DNA of 64,000 nucleotides from Euborellia annulipes (taxonomy: Eukaryota; Arthropoda; Insecta; Dermaptera; Anisolabididae). The notes beneath the pieces were generated by a model. That model was given only the letters and a program-made list of their open reading frames with translations, had not been told where the DNA came from and did not search any database. How positions within the stretch are numbered: the first letter of the stretch is position 1; every line of letters starts with the position of its first letter. The stretch is taken from the NCBI GenBank assembly GCA_023213315.1, contig JAKCPI010010562.1, positions 1-64,000 on the forward strand, written 5' to 3'. Below are positions 26,901 to 37,391 of this stretch, in pieces. A program made the position numbers and the translations under genes.

Positions 26901-28683
26901 TATATATATTATTATTATTAAATAAATGTTCTGGTTAACTCACTCAGCGATTAACATTGAATAATAAGATTATTATATCTCCAACTTGCTCTGTTTGAAT
27001 AATTACAAAATATTTGATGAGAAAAATAAATTTGACTCGAAACGTCTCCGTGATCAATAAAGGCTTTGATGATATATCCTTAAAAGGATAGAAAAATGAG
27101 AGGAGCTTCATTTATGTACAGCGAGCGCCACAATTAAGCCCCCCCCCCCCCTCCTATGAGTTAGAGCCTTGAGTATATATGATATATAGTGAAATAATTT
27201 TAATGACCGAAAAGGTAAAATGTAAAATCTGGAAAAAGTGATTTTATTTATCTTTTAGGTCATTTTTTTAAAGGTCCTTTCGGCATCTAAGGCCATTTAG
27301 TCCCCATCTCTACTTTTTTTACTTTTAAAATTATTTCACTACATACCATATACTCAAGGCTTTTTCTCACAGGTGGGGACTTAAAGTACCTGGTCATCGC
27401 ATACTGTGTATATATCTATTATTAAGGGTTTGGTTCAACTATGTATAAAATCCACTTGACTTTTCGCCAGCTCTGAAGATGGTTCAAATGCGGAACCGAA
27501 ACGTCAGCTGTGTGAAATATATAAAAAAAAAAAGAAAAAACTTTAGCTGCGTCTCATTTTTTTGCCCTTTTAAAATTGGTTGGCCATGGCTTTTGAAGAA
27601 GTTAAAATAAATTAACATAAGTATATGAAGGTATATAAAATAAATTACCTTCATATACCTAAGTTTCTATCACTTTGGTCCTTACCCCTGAATATATTTT
27701 TTAAACTTTTTTTTTGTCTGGGCCCTCTGTATATTTGTCTGATTAATTAATCATTTTTATTTATATTTGTGAAGAGAAGCGAGAATTTTTTTTTTTTTGA
27801 ATATTATTATCTTTTCTATTTTTATCTTAAACTCTTTATCTCAATTACCCAATCGATCAATATAGCCTCTAATATATGGATTAGTAAATTATTCTTATAT
27901 CAAAAATAAATTAAGATAAATTTACTCTTTAAAATCTCTCCTCGGAAAGCATTTTTTTTCGATTTCAAATAAACAATAAAATCTCCTTATAACTTAGATA
28001 TAAAGTAGAGAAAAAGTAATTTTTCTTTGTAATCAATCAACGAAACCTCAGATTTGTTTATTTGTGATAACAGACAGTGACATATCAATGAACAATGTAA
28101 AAAAATATATCTTTTCATCATTCAAATTAGTGATTTTATTAAATTGAATCAAAATTTGAGAATTTTTTTGATTATCCTATATGCAAAAGAGAATAATTTA
28201 TTTAGAAGTTTTTTGTAATTCATTCAAGTGGATGAAAATTTTAAATAAATAAGACAATAGAGTGTTGAATTTAACTATAAACCATCCATCAAAGAGATTC
28301 TTGTTTTTATTGATCATAAATCCCCCAGAGTAAATTTTATTCTAAACCAGGTTTTTATTTTCAAATAGTCTTTTGATTATCAAATTGATTCTAACAAAGG
28401 AGTAAAGCAAGCTCTAATAAAATACAATTAATATGTCAGAGTAAATATTTTGTAGAATGTCAATAAAAAAAATAAAGAACATTAATAAAGAGAATAAAAT
28501 GATATTCAATCCATATGTGAAATGAATAGAAAATTTTAATTGACATTTTGGATTACCTTTTCTTTGGCGGCTCTCATCCAGGAACCCCACCAACTGCCTT
28601 CACTAAAATTAAAAACAAAATCAATTAAAATATTGCATTATAATTAAGAAGAAAGAAATTAAATCAATTTACCTCTCGGCCAT
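20749..28683 (-). CDS. BSDC1: BSD domain-containing protein 1, eight exons
   Basis: The exons, in minus order, are 28683-28673, 28602-28557, 24910-24794, 24704-24549, 23915-23730, 23659-23524, 22682-22503 and 20924-20749. They join in frame to 335 residues plus stop. The N-terminus (EGSWWGSWMRAAKEK, then EVLESVKRDLDEF) and the central BSD domain (about residues 134-190, with AWLSVV, TLVPSHVSH, FWLRFLF) match animal BSDC1. So does the acidic C-terminal DDWECEFDLDE. The BSD domain is a three-helix module with a conserved Phe-Trp pair; the precise role of BSDC1 is not established. The protein is shorter than the vertebrate one (about 430 residues), and its tail is T- and N-rich. All splice sites are GT-AG and all phases agree, so the gene looks intact. 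Confidence 0.9.
21045..21084 (-). ncRNA. hammerhead-like motif, variant core
   Basis: Core reads CCGAGGA: the invariant U of CUGANGA is C. Extra U, strong stem II GGCUUUG-ACCA-AAGCC, then GAAACGUC. Stem I about 4 bp with one G-U. The substitution probably lowers or abolishes activity. Confidence 0.55.
21340..21379 (+). ncRNA. hammerhead-like motif, same variant core
   Basis: Facing copy with stem I AGCU/AGCU, core CCGAGGA and GAAACGUC. Sharing the same U-to-C change shows the change predates the inverted duplication. Confidence 0.55.
21624..21940. mobile_element. hAT-like MITE family G, copy 1
   Basis: The 317-bp element has ends TAAGGTCCGACC / GGTCGGTTCCTA and an exact 8-bp duplication ATAAATAC (21616-21623, 21941-21948). 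The interior repeats CCGAAACCG. It sits in the BSDC1 last intron. Confidence 0.85.
22503..22682 (-). CDS. BSDC1: BSDC1 exon 7
   Basis: 180 nt between TTTTTCAG and GTTTGT. Low-complexity and charged: SEEEQTRLLNEYQKEMEAE, then a poly-Q stretch. Phases 1 to 1 fit its neighbours. Confidence 0.85.
22903..23280. repeat. TGATGCGGAAAGTG repeat with inverted ends
   Basis: Left TGATGCGGAAAGTGAAAAGG and right AACACTTTCCACATCA are inverted ends; the interior matches 15483-16190. Superfamily unclear because target duplication is ambiguous. Confidence 0.6.
23524..23659 (-). CDS. BSDC1: BSDC1 exon 6 (BSD domain, FW core)
   Basis: 136 nt. VSHRDFWLRFLFQKALLEDE holds the BSD Phe-Trp pair, followed by a charged helix (EARNEAMARRAERE). 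It ends in phase 1 at GTAAAC. Confidence 0.9.
23730..23915 (-). CDS. BSDC1: BSDC1 exon 5 (BSD domain, first part)
   Basis: 186 nt between TTTTCTAG and GTATGT. Encodes AQYQAWLSVVEDQLSEERLS and ends MYQTLVPSH. It aligns with the start of the BSD domain (LW-SQF, LV--P, LVP--VSH). Confidence 0.9.
24070..24545 (+). pseudogene. LINE C-terminal remnant in BSDC1 intron 4
   Basis: Plus-strand frames read LTEALHQLLFREDSYR, SIHRMRVIHQARLTN, then a zinc-knuckle-like region (CYICDLGEK, with LLHILCECPIYG in the next frame). This C-x2-C ... H-x4-C-P pattern is the zinc-binding C-terminus of Jockey/R1-type LINEs. A frameshift near 24390 splits it. It ends just before the exon 4 donor of BSDC1. Confidence 0.65.
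24549..24704 (-). CDS. BSDC1: BSDC1 exon 4
   Basis: 156 nt between CTGTCTAG and GTAACG, phase 0 at both ends. VKRSVSSFFGHVTSALNPEP resembles the family segment just before the BSD domain. Confidence 0.85.
24794..24910 (-). CDS. BSDC1: BSDC1 exon 3
   Basis: 117 nt between TTTTTCAG and GTAGTT. It encodes SAEVLESVKRDLDEFSS and on to AFRDTLK. VKRDL-EF is conserved with vertebrate BSDC1. Confidence 0.9.
25068..25328 (+). mobile_element. short TIR element, AATTGGACCCTGTTA ends
   Basis: Inverted ends AATTGGACCCTGTTATGC and GCGTAACAGGGTCCAATT, with a second inner GTGTGTCAAGC pair. Opposite-orientation copy at 25940-26173. Superfamily not determined. Confidence 0.65.
25410..25485 (-). repeat. tRNA-like pseudogene or SINE head
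   Basis: Exactly 76 nt with a perfect 7-bp acceptor helix (CTCTTGG/CCAAGAG) and a D-arm-like ATAGTGGTAGAG. The T-loop lacks the TTC of a B-box and the anticodon loop would be 8 nt. It is therefore probably not a working tRNA gene. Confidence 0.45.
25940..26173 (-). mobile_element. short TIR element, second copy
   Basis: Same ends as 25068-25328 but inverted; it directly abuts the Harbinger-like MITE at 26174. Confidence 0.6.
26174..26469. mobile_element. PIF/Harbinger-like MITE
   Basis: The 296-bp element has ends GGGAGCGTATAAGTATTACG and the near-complement CGTAATACTTGTACGCTCCC, plus an exact 3-bp duplication TTA (26171-26173, 26470-26472). The interior has G runs and repeated GTTACGTAAC motifs. 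Lies in BSDC1 intron 2. Confidence 0.85.
27140..27395. repeat. foldback with GAGTATATATGATATA arms
   Basis: GAGCCTTGAGTATATATG and CCATATACTCAAGGCTTT are inverted arms around an AT-rich core; C run on the left and GTGGGGACTTAAAG on the right. Confidence 0.5.
27396..28556. other. remainder of BSDC1 intron 2
   Basis: Apart from the ribozyme motif at 27468-27510 I see only AT-rich sequence without recognisable repeats. Confidence 0.4.
27468..27510 (+). ncRNA. hammerhead ribozyme motif, intact, best stem I
   Basis: Stem I CAGCU/AGCUG (5 bp), core CUGAAGA, extra U, stem II GGUUC-...-GGAACC, then GAAACGUC with the ACGU palindrome. All consensus positions are met. It is the only intact copy not in a visible foldback; it lies in BSDC1 intron 2, antisense to that gene. 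Confidence 0.7.
28557..28602 (-). CDS. BSDC1: BSDC1 exon 2
   Basis: A 46-nt exon between TTTTAG and GTAATC. It reads SEGSWWGSWMRAAKEK and ends in phase 0. The WW-SW and KEK motif is the family N-terminal signature. Confidence 0.9.
28673..28683 (-). CDS. BSDC1: BSDC1 exon 1 (start)
   Basis: ATG GCC GAG AG followed by GTAAAT donor. It contributes only MAE and two bases of the next codon. The N-terminus MAE resembles vertebrate BSDC1 (MAEG). Confidence 0.8.
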
Positions 28684-29419
28684 GGTTGGCCTTCAAAAAA
28701 TAACTTTTCTATATAAATGGACCAATTCTAACCTCTCTCTATTTCTCTTTCTAATCTGACAGTTGCAATTTGAATTTAAGGTTAAGGGATGGAGGAATTA
28801 ATTAGAAAGAAACGAGATTAGATGAAAACATAAATGAACGTAAAAGAAGAGAAGACATTAGAAATATAACTGTGTATCGTTTTTTTTTTCTTTTCAGTTG
28901 CTGTCAAAGAACGCCATTACGAAACAGTCAAGTCAATTTGTTAAGCAGCAGCAGCTGTTGTTGTTGTTGTTTTGTTTGATAACATTAACGCTATCTAGCG
29001 GACACTTGACGAACTAAAAAGAAAAAGGTAAATTCAAATTACTTATACTCTGTGAAATCTTAACTGTTGTTGTTTATGTGGTAACAATTAAGTAACCTCT
29101 ATTGATTTTGAATCTATAAATTCCAATTGATTTAATTTGCTCTATATATATTTCATATATAGGTTAAGAGAAAGTAAAAATTTAAATGATGCTACAAAAG
29201 TGAATTTTGAAATAGATTTCTTTTGAGATATTAAATAATTTAATTATAGATCATGAAATTATCAATTTCATTCAGCCTAATAAACAGAAAGTGAGCTATT
29301 TTATTTATAAAGATATAAAGATTTTCCCCTACCACTCTTGCCTTCCCCTACATCTCTCCCCTCACCAAAGGAGTGGGAGGAAATTTCAAGCGCTCTAACA
29401 ATGGGATTCTTTTCTTTCT

Positions 29420-29567
29420 AGGCCATTTCCCCTTGCCAAGCGCCTTGTTGCCCTCCCCTCTCACCGTCTCAGCAGTGGCGCCGTCTCTCACCACCCCTCC
29501 GCTGCTAGACGAGAGGACGCCTACAAGCCATTAACACCTCCTCCCCCCGTTCCTCGAAATTTCAGGT
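29420..29567 (+). CDS. candidate coding exon in GC-rich island
   Basis: It is bounded by TTTCTTTCTAG and CAG/GTAAAT and is clearly richer in GC than its surroundings. The second frame is open throughout (PFPLAKRLVALPSHR, SAARREDAYKPL, TPPPPVPRNF). It joins in frame to 29860 onward (KPTNSNGLFTHPSLPIERTL) before a stop at 29920-29922. No start codon and no recognised domain; I do not know the family. Confidence 0.3.
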
Positions 29568-30157
29568 AAATTTTATATTTTTTAAATTCTTTTTCCATAT
29601 AAATGATTCTTTTAATTACTTTTAAACATTTTTATATGAAAATTTAAAAAAAGTTTTAATATTTCGATTAAATATTCAAATTAGTATTAAAAGAAACAAA
29701 AGTTGATAAATCGTTTTAACAAGATCAATTTATGATTTTGATATTAAATGTCGATTTCAACTTAATAGTTGAAAGTTGAAAGACCTACCTCCTTTAACAT
29801 TAAGTGAAATTAATTATTTTTTATACTAACAACGAATTTTTTTTTTTTTTCAAAACAGGAAACCAACTAACAGCAACGGTTTATTCACCCATCCATCATT
29901 GCCAATTGAGAGGACTCTGTAACCAGCCATCTTGGCTTCTTCTCTTCAACAATACCCTGGTGATTATTTTTAATTCAAACAATAAGACTTATTGTTGTTA
30001 AATGATAAAATATTTATTACTTACTAACCGATTTCGATTAGCCACGATCTCATTTAACAATAAGTGAGAGTTATTATTTGGTTCAAATAAATAATTTTTA
30101 GATGACATACAAAAAATTAGATTTAAAGGCTGAATATAAATATGATCTAATTTATTT

Positions 30158-31160
30158 ACTAGCTGCACAGCCCGACTTAAAAGGCCATTCAAAGGCTCTC
30201 TTTAAACACCCACAAAAAATTTTTATTTCTCTTGCTATATATGAATATCTTATTTAAGATTCCTATAATAACTAGCTGCAAAGCCAGATTTGGGCGGTTT
30301 ACTCTGAAACAGCATTTTCACAAATTCTGAAAATTTTTAATTTCTCTTCATAATTTATTTGTAAATATTTATTTCATTAAAAAACTAGCTGCTCAGCCAG
30401 ATTTTGGAGAGTGGGCCATAAGAGGCCATCTATCCATATTTGAAATCCGCAAAAACTTTTTATTACTCATAATAAGCTTACTTATAAATATCTTATCATT
30501 TAATTTAATAACTAGATGCTTTGCCAGACTGGGGCGGCCCAGCTGGGATCTCCATATTCGAAATTGCCCGACTTAAAAGTCAAAGGGTCTCTTTAAACAC
30601 CCACAAAAAATTTTTATTTCTCTTGCTATATATGAATATCTTAAAATTTCTATAACTAGCTGCATAGCCAGTTTTGGGCGGTTTACTCGGAAACACCATT
30701 TTCACATTTTTAATTTCTCTTCATAATTTATTTGTAAATATTTATTTCATTAAAAAACTAGCTACTCAGCCAGATATTTTTCATAATAATCATCATATTT
30801 CTCTTAAATGTATTTCTTCCCTTGATCCGTAGAAGGCCTACAGAGGTAAAGCATTAGCTTCATGTGCTCTTGTTTGCCTCCCGTTTTAAGTGAGAAATAT
30901 TTATTTCAATTAAATTGGCTTCCAATCAAATGAAAATTATAGGGACGGGGTCGAAATGTTCTCAGATGCAAGACAAAAAAAAAAATTATTTCTTTTAACA
31001 TTTTTATTTAAACTAGCTGCATAGACAGATTTGGAGGACCTAGTCTCTTTAAGCCTCAAAATTTTTTTGATTATTGTTATTACTTATAAATTTTCTTTTT
31101 TCTATAAAAACTAGCTATGCATCTAGACTTGGACGGCCCACTTAGAATTTGAATCTCACA
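30158..31160. repeat. degenerate tandem repeat, ACTAGCTGC units
   Basis: About eight units begin with (A)ACTAGCTGC..AGCCAGA near 30158, 30270, 30385, 30513, 30655, 30757, 31012 and 31110, spaced roughly 100-140 bp with one double gap. Units share TTTTTATTTCTC and ATATTTATTTCATT segments. The origin is unknown. Confidence 0.6.
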
Positions 31161-32590
31161 CCGAAAATATTTTTTATTTGACTTAATAGTTATTCAGATA
31201 TATTTCTTTTATATTTCAACTTCGAAGGCCAATTCAGCTGCGCTAAATAAAATTAGGAATATTAATTTTTTGTTTGTTTGTTTTTTTCAAGAAATTACAT
31301 TTCCATATCATTAATGAATATTATGATAAATGAATTCATTGGGTGTTATATTATCAGGTACAAGCCCTCAGGAGAGGAGTTTTTTAAATCTTGAGGAATT
31401 TGTAATTTTTTATCTAAAAATAAAATACATAAAGAGAATTATAGTATTTTTTGGTCCACTGGGGGGGGGGAGACATACTAATTTGCTTCTGATTCTAGAA
31501 TGTTTTCAAACTTTTAATAAAAGGAATTAAATTTTTTTTTTTCAGATAGTCCTTGAACTTATGAGACAATATTTCTCGGACTCAATCTCCAGATGCTGTA
31601 TTTTACCTAAACAGGCATCATCATACAGAACGAGACTTATATAAAAAGTTGGAGGGGTTATTATTACTTTATACACGAATGATGAAGGACATTACTCTTC
31701 GAGTCAGCTGGTAATTTTTTTTCTTAAATTAATTTTCAATAAAACAAATTTGACTTTCTATTGCCTATATTATATTTTTATTATAGAAAGTATTTTTTTT
31801 TTTATATAAGCTGAAATAGTTTTTTAGCGAAACTATCCAAAAATGTATTACATTTTATTAATTACTGTCGTTTTCTTTTCTTTCAGTTCCCGGTCTACTT
31901 TCATGAGATTGATTTGACTTCTGCCCTCTCTTCTGGAGTAACAAGTGAGCCTCGCTTCTGCTGCAACAATTCTTCTCGAGTAGCAACTGATCTTCTCTTC
32001 TAGTCTTTCTACTGAGCTTCTCTTCTCAAGGAACTTGAAGTAAGCCCAGCGATTATATTAAAGGAGACTCAGATTTTTTACAGTTTAACTAGAGTTGAGC
32101 TCTTCTTAAATTTTTACAGTCAAAAAGAGTCAAGTGATATTCTTTTAGAAATTGTTAATAACAGCGCTAGTTTGATGTCAAAATTAATATCGATATGATA
32201 TTTAGGCCAATCTTAAAAATTTGAAAAAATATTATAAACCATATAGTTGGTGATATTTTTTTCAAATTTCTAATAAAGGAACAATATATCATTACAATAT
32301 TATGTTCTTTAAATTAGATTAACTTGAAACTATGTTCTCTTACTAAATTTTTCCAAAAAAATCACCAAACTTAAGTTGACTGATGACAATTTTAGTTCTT
32401 CAACTCAAGTGTATCTGTAATGTAAGATGACAAAAAAAAAACTTAAATTCTTTTTACAACAATAATAATTTACAATCAAAGATAAACTTAAAAAGTTTAA
32501 TATTTAAAAATAAAATTTTTTTTAGATTTTGATCAATAGTTGAGAATTCGCACATATACACACACACTCACACACATATATTATGTAAGT

Positions 32591-32925
32591 CATGTGGTTC
32601 CCAACTTATTTTCAATTATAAACCGTTATTTATTCATTTTTGTATTCATAAAACGGATAAACGAAAAACGATTAACATTTTCAAAGACAAATTATGATTC
32701 TATTACTTTAATAATAAAAATAATTAAGAAATTTTCATTTTTCTTCTGAACGGGAATATCTTTAATTTTTTCATATTTGCACTTGTCCATCGTGATGTTG
32801 TAATTTATATTTAAATTACAAAAAAAAAAAAAAATGAAATAAATAAATAATAAAAATAAATTTAATTTTTATATAAAAAAGAACATCTCGTGGTGCAATT
32901 GCAATGCGCGGTGGTTGAGAACCCT
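32591..32925. mobile_element. hAT-like relic
   Basis: Left end CATGTGGTTCCCAACTTATT; right end CGCGGTGGTTGAGAACCCTG. These resemble hAT termini with subterminal purine-rich repeats. No target duplication found; low certainty. Confidence 0.4.
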
Positions 32926-35900
32926 GATTTGCAACTTGGTTATTTTCATTTTTTTACTATATTCTTTTATTAAAGTTCATTTATTTTTAATTAGAATTTC
33001 ATCATTTACCTAAAACTACTAATTTCTCTAAATAAATTATGTAGATTTCTATTTTTTTCCGAATCATTCTTATACCGTGTGATTTTTTTTATATATAAAT
33101 AAAATAAAAATTGTAATAAATAAAGAAAAAAAAATCAATTTATATATAAAAAAACAAAATTATAGATATTTGAAAATTTTATAAAAATTGATTATAAAAT
33201 TCAATTTTCAGTTCAAATGAAGTTTAAAGATGAAAATAACTCTCTCAATCCTCTACCTCCCTACCCTTCCTCTCAAACACTCACACACACATAGGTATTT
33301 TAGGCCCCAAACTCTCTTCCTCTTTAGGTTAGGTTTCCTTGCTGCCTTGTCTGCGAGATCACCAAGTCGTCATGTTATAAGGTGTGTTCTGCCATTCTGG
33401 CAAACATTTAGCTAATAGGTAATGAAGAAAGGGTGGGTTTTTAGCTTCAGGGCTTCTCTTTCAGTGTATTCTTCGAGCGATTCGATGGAAATGGAGGATG
33501 GAAATGAAACAAGGTATTTACATGCCCTCTCTATAGGAGTAGGAATGGACATAAGGCCCATTTAGATTTTTTAATTCTTTATTTACAAACTAAAAATTAT
33601 ATTTTGAATCAAATATTCAAATTAAAGAAATTTCATCAAAAAAGTTAAACAAATTAATTAATTGAAGCAGCCATTTTTAAACTACACAATACACATAATA
33701 AAGCTTTTAATATCAATATAAACACAAAAACCAAAACTAAACAATTTTGCTACAAAATTTATTAATTGGCTGCAAATATTTTTACCAATCTGAGTCTCCT
33801 CTTTATTTTTAATAAGCAGATCCTGTCATCGATGATGAAGGGGACGGTTTCTATAAATTTAAATGTTTAATTTTCAAAATTTGTTTTTTGTAAAATTTGT
33901 TTTTGTCAATTTTTAATTTCGAAGGTTTTTTTTTTCAACTCCTAAATCCCCTCAGATCCGCTTATTTTTATTATTTTTATTATTGCTTGCGAAAAACGAG
34001 TAAAGCCAAGAAGTCTAAAAAAAAAATGGGAGTTTCAAATGCTTAAAAGATTACAAATTTAGAGATTCAGTACAAAAAATAATTTAATTTAATTTTATTT
34101 AAATTTAATAAAATTAATATTTTTTATTTTGTTTGAAAAATTTCTTCGAAAGTAGCTATCTTGTAAATGTAAAATGTTCAATTTTATAATTAATTAAGAA
34201 TTTGATTTATATATAATAACTCCATTGTCTCTTTACTCTTCTTCCGCAAGCAATAGTTATATAAGTAAAAATTGTAAAAAGCAAAATAAAAATTAAATTT
34301 ATAGTTATCATATTTTTTACATTTTAAATGGTTTATTTGAATTATATATAGTAGTCCTTGACTTAAGTGACTGCTAATTAAAATTTTATAATTTTTCTTA
34401 GTATAAAATTTATTTAATAATTGTTTCATAATTTTTTTGAAGTATTTTAGGCACTTCTTCATCAGCAGTTCACATTCAAATGCCATATACAAGTTAACTT
34501 GCAATTCTTTATATAGAGTCCTTGGATCAAACTCCAAATGCTCTAAATTAATTTGTAAATTCCTTTAATGGTTGAATATTAATTTATATGTGACATGAGT
34601 GTGAATCATTAAAAGAAGTCCCGACAAGTCCTTCTGAATTATTTGGAACTTTATTAGATAAAAGAAAACTCACAAAAATTATAAAATTTTAATAAGCAAA
34701 CACTTATTCAATTTATTAGGAGCAAAATTTATTTGATATATTTTGAAATTTTTAAAAATTTTTTATTTATTTACCTCACCACTTAATCCTTGGTTTAAGG
34801 ATGAGTCGAATTCATAAAAATATTTTAAGAATTTCTATTTAAGAACAAATACAAAAGATTTTTTCCATCATATCAACGAAACCAAATTTTATTTTTTCTC
34901 TATTTATTGAAACTTTAAAATGTCAATGAATCTACTGTATTTTTTTTATTCTGCTTTATTATTTCAATTGTTGTTAGAATTAAGGGACATTATTTTTTTG
35001 TAAATATTTTTTGTAAACTTGAGCTCTCTCGGATTTCCGTTCGCTAGAAAATCAGCATGCAATCAAAAATCACTGTTTACCCCCGTTAGGCGTTAGGCAG
35101 TCTAGAGTTTGGAAGGAAGAGACGAGTTCTTGTTTTTTATTTTTTTTTTTATTTTTGATATAACTCAAAAACCGAAACTTGTCATGTTTCATTGGATTCT
35201 TGATTCTGATCACATTGATTTCGAACAGCAAGTGAATATAAAGATTCTCTTGTGGAGAGTAATAACAACCTTTCGATAAATGATTACTAGATTTAGGCAG
35301 GTATTTCATCATCAGTACTCAGTTCAGTTCGGATCCTTGTGTTAAGATGATAAGTCCAATGAAAATACAACAAGTTTCTTCTATTCGGACAAAATTAATT
35401 AGGCCTTAGGCCTATGAAAGTTCTCTTCGGCCAAAATTAAATGCATGTCTTTCGATTTTTATTATATTAGGGAATGATAGAGGTGAGGGGGATCACTCTC
35501 CCCGGGCGCAATAATATTTAAATATAGGTCCCTTTAGCTTAGCTTCACTTAAACAACAATGATATTTGAATTTGGGAGAGTGGTCACACTTAATGAATAT
35601 GCAATTTTTGCACTTCTAAAGCTTTTTTTAAATTTTAGATCTTTATGATCTTTCTTTTCTGATTTTTATGCATTTTATGCGAAGAATAAAAAGGAAGAAT
35701 TGTGAGTGAAGTACGAACATTCATTCTTCGAAGACTATGAAGACCAAGAATACATATCAACAAAGGCATACTCTATGAAGATCAACAAAGGCAATACTTT
35801 ATGAAGAAGACGCCTCCACGCCTCAACCTCTTCAAAAGAAGCTTAAATGTGTGAATTTGTGTTGTGTATTTAAAATAATATTTTTTATGTAAAAACTATG

Positions 35901-36248
35901 TATAAACTATTAAAAAAAAATAAATGTTTCCCATTTTATTTTTCAGCCGAGGATGTCAACTTGTATTCATAATTAATTCATCAAAAGAGAATTAATTTTG
36001 AATATGAGTTTTTTATTTAACATTTTGAGATTTTTTTTGTTTAGATAGTAAGCGAGCGATAGCAGAAACCAACACCTGAATGGATTTCTTCAAATGAATT
36101 TTGCCAACTTATTATGGTGCATCTTTATGAAAAAGTAATTATCTTTTTCTTATTTTTAATAGTATAGTCCTTGATATTGAATTTTTTTTTTTTTTTAGAA
36201 TAAAAAAAAATTCACACTTTTTCTCATTCACACTCACACTCACACACA
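32926..36248. other. AT-rich intergenic stretch, nothing recognised
   Basis: Open frames here (for example minus 34190-34537 and 35070-35312) are AT-driven and show no known motif. Only short microsatellites (CACACA near 33280) were noted. Confidence 0.4.
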
Positions 36249-36249
36249 C

Positions 36250-36616
36250 AGTAGCGTATCCAGGTGGGGGGGAAGGGGGCCCCCCCCCCCCCCCCCCGGC
36301 GAATCAAGCTTTTGGCGCCCCTCGCGCATCCCCTTTTTCCCAAAATCTCCGGCTTTTTTTTGTAATTTCATAATAAATTCATGGGTGGGGGCGAAGGGGA
36401 TCCTGCCCCCCCCCCCCGCCCCAGGAGCATTAAGCTGCTTTTTCCCAAAATTTACGGCTTTTTTTGAAATTTCATATTAAATTCGTTTTATATCACAAAT
36501 TCGGAAAAAAATTACAAAAAAAAAGCCCGAATGAGATTCGAATACTAAAAGAAAAAAAAAAAGGTCGAACGAATCGGCCCCCTCCGCCCTCAAAGGCTAG
36601 TTACGCCGCTGGGTAA
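36250..36616. mobile_element. hAT-like MITE relic with C/G runs
   Basis: Left end CAGTAGCGTATCCAGG; right end GTTACGCCGCTG, roughly inverted. The interior is related to part of the 6542-7313 element (a GATTCGAATACTAAAA motif). No clean 8-bp duplication. Confidence 0.45.
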
Positions 36617-37015
36617 ATGTTAACTATTCCCAAACTTTGGTTTTATGATCGACACAGCGGATCTCGAAAAAACACTCTCGGGGGGGGGGGGGTTAATTAC
36701 CGCCTTGTATCTGCCCTTGTACTGTTATTTAATAATAGAAAAGATAATTTGATTAATGAGTTGTTGGACAGTCATTTGTTCTGAGTGCAGCTGCTATTTG
36801 GGTTGCCTTACATTCAGGGGTGCTCCAAAAAATTGCAACAAAAATTTTATAGACCTACTGGTCTGGTTCATTTAAATGGGTGATAAGATAGTCGAATAAT
36901 AAGCTTCCTACAGTGCAAGAATCCATACATATTAAAATAAATCCATCCTTAGAGCAATATGAAATACATCGGATTTTACCCTTTATAATACAATATTGAT
37001 TTTAAGGTGCGCGTC

Positions 37016-37391
37016 TCGAAAAACCGTTAAAACACGATTGACTCGAGGCGGCAAGAGATGGCGTTAGTGTTCCCCCATTGGAATACACGGAACTTGTTCC
37101 ATTTCATTCTAGACTTTCCAGCTATTTAATTAAAGGCAAAAAATTAATTATTCTTTAACACAATGATTACTAATTTAATTATCTACAACTTATAGAGCTT
37201 CTTTTTTTAAAATATCTTTTATTTAATGCGATTAATCTAAAAAAAAAAATTTTTTTTTCGAAAATCAAAAAAAGGGCTTCTATTATTTGTAGATATTTTA
37301 AATAGCTTTAATTAAAAAAAAATTTGAGGTCGATAGCTTCGAAATTGTGGCCGCTGGAAAGTCCCAAAATTAGCACCCCGAGACGCGCACC
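37016..37391 (-). mobile_element. TTAA MITE family 2, complete
   Basis: TTAA on both sides (37012-37015, 37392-37395). Ends GGTGCGCGTCTCG / CGAGACGCGCACC. 376 bp, no coding. A piggyBac-type partner is inferred from TTAA. Confidence 0.85.

Larger units (their letters stand above)
29021..31900 (+). other. possible spliced transcript diverging from BSDC1
   Basis: Plus-strand acceptor/donor pairs delimit short segments: 29420-29567, 29860-29959 (TTTTTCAAAACAG to CCTG/GTGATT) and 31546-31709 (TTTTTTTTTTCAG to GCTG/GTAATT). A donor-like AAAAAG/GTAAAT at about 29025 and an acceptor CTTTCTTTCAG near 31886 could extend the series. No long reading frame crosses all of them. A non-coding or 5'-untranslated transcript from a shared promoter with BSDC1 is the simplest reading, but it is inference. 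Confidence 0.3.

Noticed and set aside
27003..27042. Additional hammerhead-like TTGATGAGA ... GACTCGAAACGTC
   Set aside because: First core base is wrong, stem II is only 3 bp and stem I does not pair.
30158..31160. Spaced repeats resembling a CRISPR array
   Set aside because: Eukaryotic context, units diverged, spacing irregular and unit interiors also repeated.
34190..34537. 115-aa minus frame
   Set aside because: Composition follows AT-richness (K, N, Y, L, I) and there is no domain pattern or splice context.
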